Source of the DNA: Streptomyces sp. 2131.1
GTDB lineage: Bacteria > Actinomycetota > Actinomycetes > Streptomycetales > Streptomycetaceae
NCBI RefSeq assembly: GCF_900105515.1
Contig: NZ_FNSY01000001.1
Coordinates: 7,160,417 to 7,224,416 of the forward strand
DNA length: 64,000 nucleotides
Direction: 5' to 3'
Positions 26,494 through 36,194 of the stretch are shown here, in pieces. Every line of letters begins with the position of its first letter. The first letter of the stretch is position 1. Both the position numbers and the translations under genes were made by a program. The notes under the pieces are model-generated. The model saw only the letters and a program-made list of their open reading frames with translations, had not been told where the DNA came from and did no database searches.

Positions 26494-26797
26494 GCAACGC
26501 ATGACCAGTCGCGGCCCTCGGTCATGCCGCCGCGTTGTGCATCGAAGTTGTCCACCGGTGCCAAGTAGCGTGCACGTTCACACCTCCGCGCGCAGCAGGC
26601 ATGGAACGCCACCTACGACGCCCTGGCCGTGCCGAACCCCCGCCACTCCACCGTGCTGCGCCGGCGGTTGCTGAAGCTGTCGGTCCCCTGCACACCCACC
26701 CGTTCTGGGCGACCGCCCCCGGTGGTGCGCCGGCGGCCCGGGTGGAGCTACGTCGCCGCGCCCGGTCGGCTGTGCAGCGGCGCGGTGACCAATCGGC
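26494..26797. other. Scar region without an intact gene
   Basis: Short protein-like stretches such as QAWNATYDALAVPNPRHSTV occur on the plus strand, but nothing has a start or a recognised family. Confidence 0.4.
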
Positions 26798-27014
26798 GTG
26801 AACCCGGCTAGGTTGTCGGCGCGGCAGGAGGCCATTCTGTGGGCGGTGCGGGAGTGGATTGCCGAGCACGGTGAGGGGCCCTCGGTCCGGCAGATGTGCC
26901 CGGGTCGGTCTGTCGAGCACGAGTTCGGTCGCCTACCAGCTCGGGCGCCTGGAGGCGCGCGGGCTCATCAGCCGGACCGGCCGGCGCTGGCGGACCTGCC
27001 GCCTGCACCCCTGA
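26798..27014 (+). pseudogene. LexA-like winged-helix domain, frameshifted copy
   Basis: RLSARQEAILWAVREWIAEH and, one base out of frame, VGLSSTSSVAYQLGRLEARG plus GLISRTGRRWRTCRLHP form a LexA-type N-terminal DNA-binding domain. The second copy at 35.7 kb is unbroken and shows that one or more bases are missing here near 26897. Confidence 0.65.
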
Positions 27015-27236
27015 CACCGGGTGCTGGGTCAGCGGACCGGGCGCCCCGACGCCCCGGGAACGCTGACCCATCTGCTGCGGGCAGTGACCCAAACAGTGAC
27101 CCAGCCCTGGAAGCCCGGTTCCAGGTGGTCTTGTTTCTCCTTGACCGGGATGGCTGCCGGGCACCGTCAGACCGACGACAAGGGGTGCCCTCGCACGCTG
27201 CCCGGGTCCTGTTCCGGTGCAGCGAAGGAGCCCTCG

Positions 27237-27548
27237 ATGACCAGTACCACCCGCCCGCGAGCCGGCCGCCGTACGGTGCGCACCGTACGAGCCGGCCGCC
27301 CGGCCTCCCGGCGCTCCAGGCCCGGCAGCGCCCTGCAGCGGCCCCTGCGGATGCCCCTTGGAATCCCCCTTTGGTGCCCGGCGGCCGAAACCTCGCAAAG
27401 TTGCTGGTCAGCGCGGAACGGAGCGGTGGCACACCCCTTCTTCTCCCCTCCTGAGGAAGGAGAGCATCGGGTGCCGGCCCCGGCCGCCCGGCGAAGCCCA
27501 GCCGACGGCCGACTGGCAGCGGGACGTGCGAAGAAGGCGGCGAGCTGA
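27237..27548 (+). CDS. Small Arg-rich protein upstream of a replication-relaxation gene
   Basis: The 103-residue product MTSTTRPRAGRRTVRTVRAG ... begins with AAGGAG six bases before ATG 27237 and its stop overlaps the next ATG (TGATG), so it is translationally coupled. It is strongly basic and could bind nucleic acid (inference). A 47-bp piece of its 5' end recurs inverted at 49720-49766. No family was recognised. Confidence 0.5.
   Translation: MTSTTRPRAGRRTVRTVRAGRPASRRSRPGSALQRPLRMPLGIPLWCPAAETSQSCWSARNGAVAHPFFSPPEEGEHRVPAPAARRSPADGRLAAGRAKKAAS
27270..27289. repeat. 20-bp perfect palindrome, also at 49721-49740
   Basis: CGTACGGTGCGCACCGTACG lies inside the small basic gene and again in a scar 22 kb away, within a longer 47-bp identity (27245-27291 and the complement of 49720-49766). 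Confidence 0.7.
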
Positions 27549-28960
27549 TGGCGGCGGTGAAGCGGAAGTCGAACGCGGCCGGTTCGACGAACACGGCACG
27601 GGCGGACGTGCTGCGCGTCCTCGGAGTGCTGAAGGTCGCCACCACGGATCAGATCCAGCGGATAGCGATGCCGCACCTGAACCACCGCCACACCGGCAAG
27701 CCGACAGAGGCGAAGCGGAAGACGGCCCGCACCGCCACTCATACCGCCGCCCTCGCCGACCTGCGCACCCACCGCCTCGCCGCGAATGGCGGCTCCACCA
27801 GCACAGGCGAGGCCCTGCGCCATCTGACCCTCAAGGGCCTGGAGGCCGCCGCCACCGAACTCCAATGCCCCCTGTCCGAGATGGGCGCCACCGCCCGCGG
27901 CGCCGGTGCCGGCGGCGCCTCCCACCCGATGGCCGTCAACGAGACCGTGATCGCGCTGCTGCGCCCGAACCCCGAACTCGCCAAGCTGGCTACGGACCGG
28001 CCCGAGGTGCGGGCGGCGGCCCAGGCCGTGGTCGACGCACCGGGCGGGGTGGGGAGCATCGGCTCGTACTGGACCGAGGTCCCGTTGCCGGTGGCTGGGT
28101 CTTGGAGCACGCCGGGTCGGGGCGGCGCCCAGGCCGACATCGTCCTGACCGCGCCCCAGGACGGCGTCCCGCTGCTGTTCGTGGAGGTCGACAACTGCCA
28201 CGAGACCGCGGAGGAGCTCGCGGACAAGCTGGAGAAGTACGCCCGCTTCTTCCGCCGCAAGGTGAAGGACACGGTGGGCAAGGCGCAGCCGATGTGGCGC
28301 ACCCGCTGGACCACCCCGCTCGGGACATGGGCGACAACCCGTACCCACCAGTGCTGCTCGTCTTCAACCCGCTCGGTGCCCGCAACCCCGAACGCACCAT
28401 CCCGCGCCTGGCCGCCCTCACCCGCCACCTCTGGGCCGGGACCAAGGACTACGACGAGGACTTCCACCACTACGACAAGAAGATCCCCGTCATCACGACC
28501 ACCCTGACCGACCTCCAAGCCCACGGACCGCGCGGCGCCGTCTTCCGCCGCTTCGGTCGGTCCGGCCCGCAGTCCGTGTTCGACGCGATCGGCAATCCCC
28601 GCCGCCAGGCCGTCCTGGAACGCCACTGGGTCGAACAGGAGGCCCGTGAGCGGGAGGTCCGGGAACGTGAGCGCCAGGAGGCCGAACAGCGGGCGGCGGA
28701 GCGGGAAGCGCAGCGCCCGGCGTGTGCGCGGGTGCGGGACGAAGTTCACCGACGAACGGTGGGAAACGACCCAGGCCACCGACTGGGGAACGCCGGCGGA
28801 CACCCACCCCACGCTCTGCGACCGGTGCCAGCGCCGCGCCCTCGTCGCCGTGCAGCTGGCCCAGACCCTCCAACACCGTTCGGAGCGCCACGACCAGGAG
28901 GACCACCAGGAAGACGGAGCCGGCGCGGAAGCCCCGCCGCTGGTTCTCACGTCGGCGCGC
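27548..28960 (+). pseudogene. Replication-relaxation family protein, frameshifted
   Basis: The N-terminal part has the family's winged-helix start (RADVLRVLGVLKVATTDQIQ) and a nuclease-like core QADIVLTAPQDGVPLLFVEV. Near 28320 the frame shifts to PYPPVLLVFNPLGARNPERT, and near 28710 again to a Cys-rich tail (CGTKFTDERWETTQATDWGT ... LCDRCQRRAL). These proteins are typical of actinobacterial plasmids and integrative elements. With two shifts it is probably dead unless the assembly is wrong. Confidence 0.65.
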
Positions 28961-28994
28961 CTGAGGGGTGGGCGGCGGCGGTCGCCGGTGACCT

Positions 28995-29500
28995 ATGACT
29001 TCTTCCAGCGGTCAGAGGAGGGTGACGACCTCTCATCCGCCCGCCAGGTCCCCTGAAGATGTTCCGTCCGAGCTGTGGGAGGGCGAGGAGGAGGCCCTGG
29101 CCGCCGCGGCTGCCGGCCGACGGGCCGCCGCGTGGGTCCGCTCCTTGCCCGGTGCGCCGACTGCCTGCCCGGCGGGGCCTGGCTCGCCGGGGAGCTGCCG
29201 GAGGTGACCGAGACGGCGACGGCCTCCCTGACTCCGGAGGAGTGCGACCGCATGGACGCCTACGGCGCGATGATCGACGGCACGGGCGGCGTCGACGAAG
29301 TGACGCGCAGCGAGCTGGCCGCCGTGGCGTGCGTGGTCCAGGACGCGCCGTGGCTCACTGCGGAGCAGCAGATCCGGCTGGTGGCGGTGGCCTCGCTGGT
29401 CGCAGGGGCGGCACGGCTGCTCGCGCAGGATCCGGGCACAGCGATCGAGCACGGGCAGCTGGAGCGGATGTGGGCTTTACTGGACCACGCCATCGTCTGA
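28995..29500 (+). pseudogene. Conserved element-associated gene with one frameshift
   Basis: MTSSSGQRRVTTSHPPARSP ... GRRAAAWVRSL continues, after a shift near 29150, as CADCLPGGAWLAGELPEVTE ... LTAEQQIRLVAVASLVAGAA and ends DPGTAIEHGQLERMWALLDH. The last 29 codons recur at 15061-15148. Function unknown. Confidence 0.55.
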
Positions 29501-29540
29501 CGTGCTGACGCCCGGCGACCGGATCGAAGAGGAGAGCCTT

Positions 29541-30083
29541 GTGGCAGCGGATCGGCGACCCATGGACCTGGACGCGTACGAGGCCAGGGTGCGTAACGGT
29601 CCATGCTTCATTTGCGCGTTCGTGGCGGGTGAGCCCGGTCATGTGACGGTGTACGAAGACGACCAGCACATCGCCTTCCTCGACCGGTATCCAACCGTGC
29701 CGGGGAAGGTGCTCGTGGCTCCCAAGACCCACATCGAGCATGCTGTCCGCGAACTTGAGGAGCCCGCCTACCTCGCTCTGATGTCCGTGGTCCGCAAGGT
29801 GGCGCTTGCGGTGGAAGCGGTCGTCGCACCCGAGCGCACCTACCTGCTGTCCCTGGGCAGCCAGCAGGGCAACGCGCACCTGCACTGGCACATCGCCGGC
29901 CTTCCCCCGGGAACGCCGTACAGGGAACAGCAGTTCCACGCTTTGATGACCGAGAACGGCATGCCGTCCTACACCGACGCGGAAGCAGCGGCACTGGGGG
30001 AACGTCTACGCGCCGCCCTCGCCGAAGGGCGAGTTCCCAAGCCGCCCGCGAGGGCGGGTTCGGTATCGGGAGCTGGGGCGTGA
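29541..30083 (+). CDS. HIT-family nucleotide hydrolase/transferase
   Basis: This 180-residue protein has CFICAF near the N-terminus (HIT zinc/Cys pair region), GKVLVAPKTHIEH and the histidine triad GNAHLHWHIAGLPPG that forms the covalent nucleotidyl intermediate. GTG 29541 has GAGGAGAG upstream and is preferred to an in-frame start at 29502. HIT proteins cleave dinucleotide or AMP-linked substrates; the physiological one is unknown. Confidence 0.88.
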   Translation: MAADRRPMDLDAYEARVRNGPCFICAFVAGEPGHVTVYEDDQHIAFLDRYPTVPGKVLVAPKTHIEHAVRELEEPAYLALMSVVRKVALAVEAVVAPERTYLLSLGSQQGNAHLHWHIAGLPPGTPYREQQFHALMTENGMPSYTDAEAAALGERLRAALAEGRVPKPPARAGSVSGAGA

Positions 30084-30164
30084 TGCTTCGTGGCCGACGT
30101 GCCGTTGCCGTGGGCCAGGGTTTGCCCTGCCAGTTCCACCGGCCGTGGCCGTCGCGTACGTAGG

Positions 30165-30452
30165 CGGGGTCACCGGGGGTTGGCCAGGACCCGGCCGAGC
30201 GGGATCCCGTGTCCATCCGTCATGCCCGAGCGTTTCAGGCCCTGTTTGCCGCGGTCGACCGGTGAGCGCCCGGCGACCTCGCCGCCGCCGGGGGCCTTGG
30301 TGATGGAGCCATCAACGGCGATCTCCCACCCGCTGGGGTGCCACCGGCCCCGCATCAGCGACCGGATCGTCGGGCTCGTGCTCGACCACGACCGTCGGGC
30401 GCTCGGGCAGCAAGGCAGCGAATTGGTCCCACAGCGGGCCGGTCAGCCATGA
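30165..30452 (-). pseudogene. IS4/IS5-type transposase fragment
   Basis: SWLTGPLWDQFAALLPERPT (N-terminus) and, after loss of the middle, WEIAVDGSITKAPGGGEVAG then SPVDRGKQGLKRSGMTDGHG with the first catalytic Asp. The rest of the nuclease domain is gone. Confidence 0.7.
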
Positions 30453-30460
30453 TGGCAACA

Positions 30461-30525
30461 CGGGCACAGGTTCCCCCAGTGATCACAGAGCGTCGCAACT
30501 CCATGATCACGGAGACCTGTGCCCG
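30461..30525. repeat. Long imperfect hairpin beside the transposase fragment
   Basis: CGGGCACAGGT (30461-30471) pairs with ACCTGTGCCCG (30515-30525), with further internal pairing around two GATCAC boxes. It lies just outside the transposase start and is probably two facing IS ends or one end folding back. Confidence 0.55.
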
Positions 30526-30539
30526 CATCGCTGCCTGAG

Positions 30540-30858
30540 CCTCCACCCCGCCTATCTGCGCGGGCTCTAAGGCAAGCCGTCCATTTCTGTCCGGGGCAGA
30601 CCGAAGATCTCCACCACTACCCCAGCTCGAAGGGATCCCTCCCTCGAAAGCAAGTACGGCTACCACATGCGGTCTCGACCTGGTCAAAACCGGACAATCG
30701 CCATGATCCGGCCACAGGTCAGACGGCAGGGACTCCGCAGTGGCCCGCGTCAACGACGTCGTTCCCGTTCTGCTCCATGCGGTGGGGAATCGTGCCGATC
30801 GAGCGGCGGCCCGTCGCAGTGAAACGTTGTCCGGGCTTCGTCTGAGAGAATTGTGTGC
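30540..30858. other. Intergenic stretch with no supported gene
   Basis: No protein-like frame or strong repeat was seen; the right part should hold the promoter of the Nudix gene. Confidence 0.45.
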
Positions 30859-31296
30859 ATGATCCAGGTAAATGCGGCGGGGACATCGCCCATCCAGACT
30901 GAACCACTGATCGTCGTGGCGGCGACGGTCGTCCAGGACGGGCAGCTCCTCGTGGTGAGCAAGAAGGCGGCTCCCGAGGTCTTCTACCTTCCCGGCGGGA
31001 AGCCCGACGGGAACGAGAAGCCCCTGGAGACGCTGGTACGAGAATGTGAGGAGGAGCTCGGCGTTCGGCCCGTGGAGCCGCGGTTGCTGGCCGCGGTTGA
31101 GTCCGTCGCGGCTCTGGAGGGCGTCCCTCTGCTGATGACCGTCTTCGCGGCGCGCCTCAGCGGCCCCCCGGTCCCGGCTGCAGAGCTCGCATGCCTGCGG
31201 TGGGTGTCGGGCCACGAGAAGGACATCCGTATTGCTCCCGCGGTACGGGACCACGTGCTGCCGCTGCTGAGGGAGAAAGGCCTGCTGGCGGCGTAG
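30859..31296 (+). CDS. Nudix hydrolase
   Basis: The 145-residue enzyme has a complete Nudix box from PGGKPDGNEKPLETLVRECE through the following EELGV (G-x5-E-x7-REUxEExGU), which binds Mg2+ to hydrolyse nucleoside diphosphates linked to another moiety. ATG 30859 lies about 9 bp after GAGAGA; GTG 30853 is possible. The substrate is not predictable. Confidence 0.88.
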   Translation: MIQVNAAGTSPIQTEPLIVVAATVVQDGQLLVVSKKAAPEVFYLPGGKPDGNEKPLETLVRECEEELGVRPVEPRLLAAVESVAALEGVPLLMTVFAARLSGPPVPAAELACLRWVSGHEKDIRIAPAVRDHVLPLLREKGLLAA

Positions 31297-31486
31297 GCGG
31301 ATACACGCCCTGTTCGCACTGCGGGACCGGGCGGTAGCCGGACCGGCGGTCGGTGCGCCCGCTCGATGTCCCCCGCGTAGCCGCACGTCCGAAGAGAGTG
31401 GCGTTCGTGCATCGGCGTACGCCGGGTTCGGGTGGGGGCGGTCGTGCGTGGTCCCGGTGCGGCAGCACCGAGCGGGGGTGTTAGGG

Positions 31487-32770
31487 GCTGTGGTGGCGGA
31501 GGCCGAAGCGGTCCAAGTGCATCACCTTGGTCCAGGAGGCTGCGAGGTCCTGGACGAATTGGCGCTTCCCGTCGTGGGGGGTGTAGATCTCGGCGAGAGC
31601 TCGGAGTTCGGCGTTGGAGCCGAAGACGAGGTCGGGGCGGCTGCCTGTCCAGTGCTGTTTTCCGGTCGCGGTGTCCTTGCCTTCGAAATCTCCGGATCGT
31701 GGGCAGTGGGGCCTAGGGCTTGTCCGACAAAGGATCTTGGGCGGGTTCGGGGAGCCAGAGGACAAGTGCGGCAAGGTGGATTCCCGCCTTGTAGCGAACG
31801 GCGAGTTTGTCGAAGCGGGTCGCTATCGCGCGGAATTGCTTCAGGCGGCCGAAGCAGCGTTCGACCACGTTGCGGGCCTTGTGGGGCTCGCGATCGAAGG
31901 CCGGAGGTCTGCCGCCGGCCTGTCCGCGCCGCAGGCGGTTGGCCTTCTGGTCCGCCCGCTCTGGGATCACCGCTCGGATGCCTCGCCTGCGCAGGGTCTG
32001 GCGGATCGCCCGGGAGGAGTATGCGTTGTCCGCGATGACCGCGTCGGGCTTGCGGCGGGGTCGTCCGGCGCCGCTCCTGGGCACCTTCAAAGCGCCCAGG
32101 ACGGCGTCGAAGACGGTGGAGTCGTTGACGTTACCGGGCGTGACGAGGACGGCCGGGGGGAAGGCCTCGGCCGTCGCAGGCGAGGTGGAGCTGGGTGGTC
32201 AGCCCGCCACGCGAACGGCCCAGCGCCTGACCAGCCGCCTCGCGTGCCGGATCTTCCAGTTCGTCCCCCGCCGCCGCCCCTTTTTGCGGATGTCGGCGGC
32301 ATGCTGGTGAGCCCGGCTGATCGTGGAGTCGACCGACACGGTCCACTCCACGGCTCCGGCGGAGTCGTCGCGGACCTGTACCTGCTCGAGCGAATGGGCC
32401 CAGGTGCCGTCCGCTTCCCAGCGGGCGAACCGCTCGTAGGCCGTCTGCCACGGCCCGTAGCGTTCCGGCAGGTCACGCCACGGGCCACCAGTCCGCAACC
32501 GCCACAACACCCCCGTTGGTCACCTGCCGGTGATCCCGCCACGGCCGCCCACGGCCATCAACACCAGGCAACAGGGGCGCTATCCGCTCCCATGCCACAT
32601 CCGTCAGCCCACCACGACCCACCACAAGATCAATTATCAGACAGCGCCTAGGCCAAATTTGAGTCGAGCAGGTTGACGAAGTAATCCGCCCATGGCCGAC
32701 TACTGGTAGGTGGCGCCGAGCACGCGCAGACCGCCCACCAGGGCGGTCATCTCCCTGGGGGTGAGCCCAC
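31487..32770 (-). pseudogene. katG: katG (catalase-peroxidase) 3' end split by an IS
   Basis: Right of the IS the minus strand reads LTPREMTALVGGLRVLGATY, then DYFVNLLDSNL up to the CTAG at 32648-32651. Left of it GDFEGKDTATGKQHWTGSRP and DLVFGSNAELRALAEIYTPH run to the natural KatG C-terminus at 31487. The 5' three quarters, with the haem and distal-pocket residues, are missing, replaced near 32770 by rhaD-like sequence. A frame change or stop near 32700 also breaks it. Confidence 0.82.
31713..32651 (-). mobile_element. IS5-family element inserted in katG, decayed transposase
   Basis: Related terminal repeats (TAGGGCTTGTCCGACAAAGG at the left end; a diverged complement at the right) are flanked by CTAG on both sides. 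The minus-strand transposase has its N-terminus at about 32610 (LTDVAWERIAPLLPG), then VDSTISRAHQHAADIRKKG and a -1 site A5G4 (complement of 32277-32285), then GRSRGGLTTQLHLACD and RNVVERCFGRLKQFRAIATR. Extra frame changes near 32518 and 32160 indicate decay. Confidence 0.82.
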
Positions 32771-32884
32771 CGAACGTTTTGCAGTCCCGTCTGCCGCGTA
32801 GCTTCAGTGCTTCGCCTGCCCCGTCGCCGGACCCGGCTCGGGCGGCGGGGCGAGCGGGCGGACCTGGTGGGCCTGGTCGGCCTT

Positions 32885-33530
32885 GGTGGCTGAATGCGCC
32901 CTCGGCGGCGAACCGCTGTGCAATGGCTCTGCCGACCGCGGAGCCCGCCCCGGTCACCAGCGCGACGCGGGTCGCAAGCTGCTTCGGCTCGGGCAGCAGC
33001 TTGGCCTCTTCCAGCTCCCAGTACTCGATGCGGAACTTCTCCCCCTGGTCGATGGAGGCGTATCACGACACCGCCTCGACGCCGCGCATCACGTTGATCG
33101 CGTTGATGCAGAACTCGACCGCCACCCGCGCGGTGCTTGTCCTCGCCGAAGGAGAACAGCCCGACACCCAGGCCCGGAACGATTGCGGGGTTCGCTCCGC
33201 GCATGGCAGGCGAGGCGGAGGCCGCGTGTCGCGCGTAGTAGGCGGCTTAACTCCTACCTGTATACCTCGTGCAGCTTCTTCAGCCGGGCAACAACCTGCC
33301 CAGCGGGGCCTTGGGCGGCAGGTCCAGGAGGAGCGGACGGACTTGGGTGGGCAGGCAGTGGTCCGGGCAGGAGGTGCCCAGGGCGGCAAGCCGCGAATGC
33401 TGGTCGTGGGCGAGAAAGTCCAGAACGATGTCGGTGTCCGTGAAGTGGCCGACCTGCGGGCGGTCCTGGGAGGCCAGGCAACGGATGACGGGAGCGAGCG
33501 CGGCACCCCGCCCCTAAGCTCCTGGCGTGC
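32885..33530 (-). pseudogene. Bifunctional rhamnulose-phosphate aldolase/dehydrogenase remnant
   Basis: Minus-strand pieces in changing frames spell the RhaD-like fusion enzyme: FTDTDIVLDFLAHDQHSRLA, LPTQVRPLLLDLPPKAPL, MRGANPAIVPG, VGLFSFGEDKH, INAINVMRGVEAVS (then a stop), EKFRIEYWELEEAKLLPEPK and VALVTGAGSAVGRAIAQRFA, the start of the short-chain dehydrogenase domain. It is cut near 32890, where katG sequence follows. Frameshifts and stops show it is dead. Confidence 0.72.
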
Positions 33531-33831
33531 CAGCGCTGCGTAGCCGGACAGAGGCGCACCCAAAGGCGGCTGTTTGCCGCGGTCTGCCGGGAAGGTCTCC
33601 GCGGTGCGGATCATCCACGGCGCGTTGCTCTCGCACTCCTCAGCGCCCCCGCCCCGGGCGGTGAGCGAGTCATGCCGCCCTCGGTCCGCGTCAAGAGCTG
33701 GAAGGTCAGAGCAGAGATGAGAGGTGATCTGCACAATCGGCTTCCGACAGGGCCGGTCCGAGCGCGTGCCGCGGATACCCGAATGGCCCAGTTCGCGGGA
33801 CACGGCCGCGTGGCCCACCGAGCATGAGCAC

Positions 33832-35106
33832 ATGAGCGACACGGACAACATCGGCGACGTCCCAGCACCATCCCGTTTGCTCGCGAGGCTGTCCGGTCGG
33901 ACGGACGGCCTTGCGGACCTCTACCGGCATCTGCATGCCCACCCCGAACTCTCCTTCGGGGAGACCCGCACCGCCGGCCTCGTCGCCGAGCGGCTGCGCG
34001 GGCTCGGTATGGACGTCACCACGGGTCTCGGCCGGACGGGCGTCGTCGGTGTCCTGGACAACGGTGACGGCCCCAATCTCCTGCTGCGCGCCGATTTCGA
34101 CGGCCTTCCCGTCACGGAACAGACCCGTCTGCCGTACGCCAGCGAGACGGCGGGCGTGATGCACGCCTGCGGTCACGACATGCACGTCACCTGTCTGCTG
34201 GGCGCGCTGGACCTGCTGGTCCAAGGAAAAGCGTACTGGGCAGGGAAGATCTCGGCCGTCTTCCAGCCGGCGGAGGAGATCGGATCGGGGGCCCAGGCCA
34301 TGGTCGATGACGGGCTCTTCGACACGATCGGCAAGCCGGACATCGTCCTCGGCCAGCACGTCGGCCCCTTCCCCGCCGGCACGATCGGCTGCCACGCAGG
34401 CCCCGCGCTCGCCGCCACGGATGCGCTCAAGGTCACCCTTCACGGCAAGGGTGCCCACGGCTCCCGACCCGAAGCCGCGATCGACCCAGTGGTGATGGCC
34501 GCGTCCACCGTGATGAGGCTGCAGACCGTGGTCTCGCGCGAGATCGCCGGCGGCGACACCGCGGTGGTCACCGTCGGGGCCCTCAACGCGGGGACGAAGG
34601 ACAACGTGATCCCGGACACCGCGGTGTTGAAAATCAACATCCGCACGTACGACGAAGCGGTACGCAAGACGGTCCTGAACGCGGTGAAGCGCATCATCGA
34701 AGGCGAAGCGGCGGTGGCGGGAGCCACGCGAAGCCCCGACTGTGAGCCGATCGACACCTTTCCTGCCCTGGTGAACGACGAGTCCGCCGTGGCCCGTACC
34801 CTCGCTGCCTTCCGCGACCACTTCGGTGAGACTCAGGTCTTCGACCCCGGGCCGGCGACCGGCAGCGAGGACTGCGGCGTCTTCGGGACCGCGTCGGACA
34901 CCCCCGTCTGCTATTGGTTCTTCGGCGGCATCGACCCGGAGACGTACGCGAAGGCGCAGCGGTCCGGGACGGTCAACCGTGATATCCCCTCCAACCACTC
35001 CCCGTACTTCGCACCGGTCATCGAGCCCACCCTGTCCACCGGCGTCGAGGCGATGACCGTCGCGGCCCTCACCTGGCTGTCGGGAAGGGGAAACCGATTT
35101 GGATGA
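33832..35106 (+). CDS. M20-family amidohydrolase/peptidase
   Basis: This 424-residue enzyme of the hippurate hydrolase/IAA-amino-acid hydrolase group has LLLRADFDGLP (Asp89), HACGHDMHVT (His111, His115) and QPAEEIGSG (Glu148-Glu149), the two-metal site, with a dimerisation lid domain between. ATG 33832 is chosen because the upstream open frame has no ribosome site and lies beside the rhaD scar. It probably cleaves N-acyl amino acids or similar amides in the cytoplasm. Confidence 0.88.
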   Translation: MSDTDNIGDVPAPSRLLARLSGRTDGLADLYRHLHAHPELSFGETRTAGLVAERLRGLGMDVTTGLGRTGVVGVLDNGDGPNLLLRADFDGLPVTEQTRLPYASETAGVMHACGHDMHVTCLLGALDLLVQGKAYWAGKISAVFQPAEEIGSGAQAMVDDGLFDTIGKPDIVLGQHVGPFPAGTIGCHAGPALAATDALKVTLHGKGAHGSRPEAAIDPVVMAASTVMRLQTVVSREIAGGDTAVVTVGALNAGTKDNVIPDTAVLKINIRTYDEAVRKTVLNAVKRIIEGEAAVAGATRSPDCEPIDTFPALVNDESAVARTLAAFRDHFGETQVFDPGPATGSEDCGVFGTASDTPVCYWFFGGIDPETYAKAQRSGTVNRDIPSNHSPYFAPVIEPTLSTGVEAMTVAALTWLSGRGNRFG

Positions 35107-35195
35107 AGCGGTCGCTGAGGCTGACCCTTTGGAGTGGACACCCTGACAATGGATCTTGATGGTCCAAGGAGGGATGTGCAGGTGGGGGACCCGGG

Positions 35196-35407
35196 TCTCC
35201 GTATCCGGAGCAGTTCAGGAATGACGCGGTCGCGCTCTACCGTGCCGCTGCCGGGAAGAGGACCTATGCGACCGTGGTTGCAGATCTCGGCGTCACCGCG
35301 GAGTCGCTGCGAACGTGGGTGCGCAAGAACAACGCTCAGGCCGCGCCCGGCCACCGTGACACGGGCAGCGAGGCGGACGAGTTGGCCCGGCTTCGGGCGG
35401 AGAACGC
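35196..35407 (+). pseudogene. IS3-family orfA fragment
   Basis: SPYPEQFRNDAVALYRAAAG and ADLGVTAESLRTWVRKNNAQ form the IS3 HTH protein, truncated in its leucine-zipper part (ELARLRAEN), where it meets an inverted orfB fragment. Confidence 0.72.
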
Positions 35408-35715
35408 ACAGTACGAGAGCCAGCGGAACGCCTTGAGCCGTGTCGGGGCCTTCGAGGTCCAGCGTCTTCCGTGAAGCAGTTCTCGTTCGAGGCCCTGGAA
35501 GAACGACTCGGCGAAGGCGTTGTCGTAGCTCGAGCCGGTCCGGCCATGCTGCGGCGGATGCCGTGCCGGCGGCATACCTCGGTGAAGGCGGCCGCGTTGT
35601 ACTGGGCACTCCGTCCGTGTGGAACACGACGCCGTCCACCCGTCCGCCGCGGGCGGCCACGGCCATCTCGATCGCGTTGGTGATCAGCGAGGTGCGCATG
35701 TGGCTGCACAACCAC
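35408..35715 (-). pseudogene. IS3-family orfB fragment, inverted
   Basis: Minus-strand RTSLITNAIEMAVAARGGRV, then NAAAFTEVCRRHGIRRSM in another frame, and TGSSYDNAFAESFFQGLERE with the final catalytic Glu, ending LKAFRWLSY. It joins orfA tail to tail, an orientation not found in an intact IS3. Confidence 0.75.
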
Positions 35716-36084
35716 GCGGGGAGCGATCGGCGTGAGCCGCCAACCAGGTTGTCGCCACGGCAGGAAGCGGTCCTGCGCGCGGTGCGGGAGTGGATTGCCG
35801 AGCACGGGGAGGGGCCCTCGGTCCTGGAGGCTGGTGCCCGGGTCGGTTTGTCGAGCACGAGCTCGGTCGCCTACCAGCTCGGGCGCCTGGAGGAGGTTGG
35901 TCTGATCAGCCGGACCGGCCGGCGCTGGCAGACCTGCCGCCTGCACCCCTGGCACCCGGTGCAGGGTCAGCGATTCCGGGCATCGCGCGGACAGCCCGGA
36001 AACGCTGACCCATCTGCTGCGGGCAGTGACCCATTGGCGGCATCGACGCGCGCCAACTGGCACGAGTCCTCCCAGACTCACTGA
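35698..36084 (+). CDS. LexA-like winged-helix protein, intact copy
   Basis: The frame contains RLSPRQEAVLRAVREWIAEH, GARVGLSSTSSVAYQLGRLE and GLISRTGRRWQTCRLHP, a complete LexA-type winged helix of about 70 residues. There is no LexA peptidase domain. The start is uncertain (ATG 35698 or a later GTG), and the C-terminal 40 residues may be scar-derived. Its homology with the copy at 26.8 kb extends past the domain to a GACCCATCTGCTGCGGGCAG motif. Confidence 0.55.
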   Translation: MWLHNHAGSDRREPPTRLSPRQEAVLRAVREWIAEHGEGPSVLEAGARVGLSSTSSVAYQLGRLEEVGLISRTGRRWQTCRLHPWHPVQGQRFRASRGQPGNADPSAAGSDPLAASTRANWHESSQTH

Positions 36085-36194
36085 TGGCGGACTGGGTCAC
36101 CAGGACAGTCACCTGCCGGGTTGTGATGTCGTTGCCCAGTCGGAATCCCACGGTCAGCGTCATGGCGGTCGAGGGCCGTAATCTGGTCGTCTAG

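Noticed and set aside
30461..30525. CRISPR-like repeat
   Set aside because: Only one inverted pair is present, with no spacer-repeat array anywhere in the window; it sits at an IS fragment.
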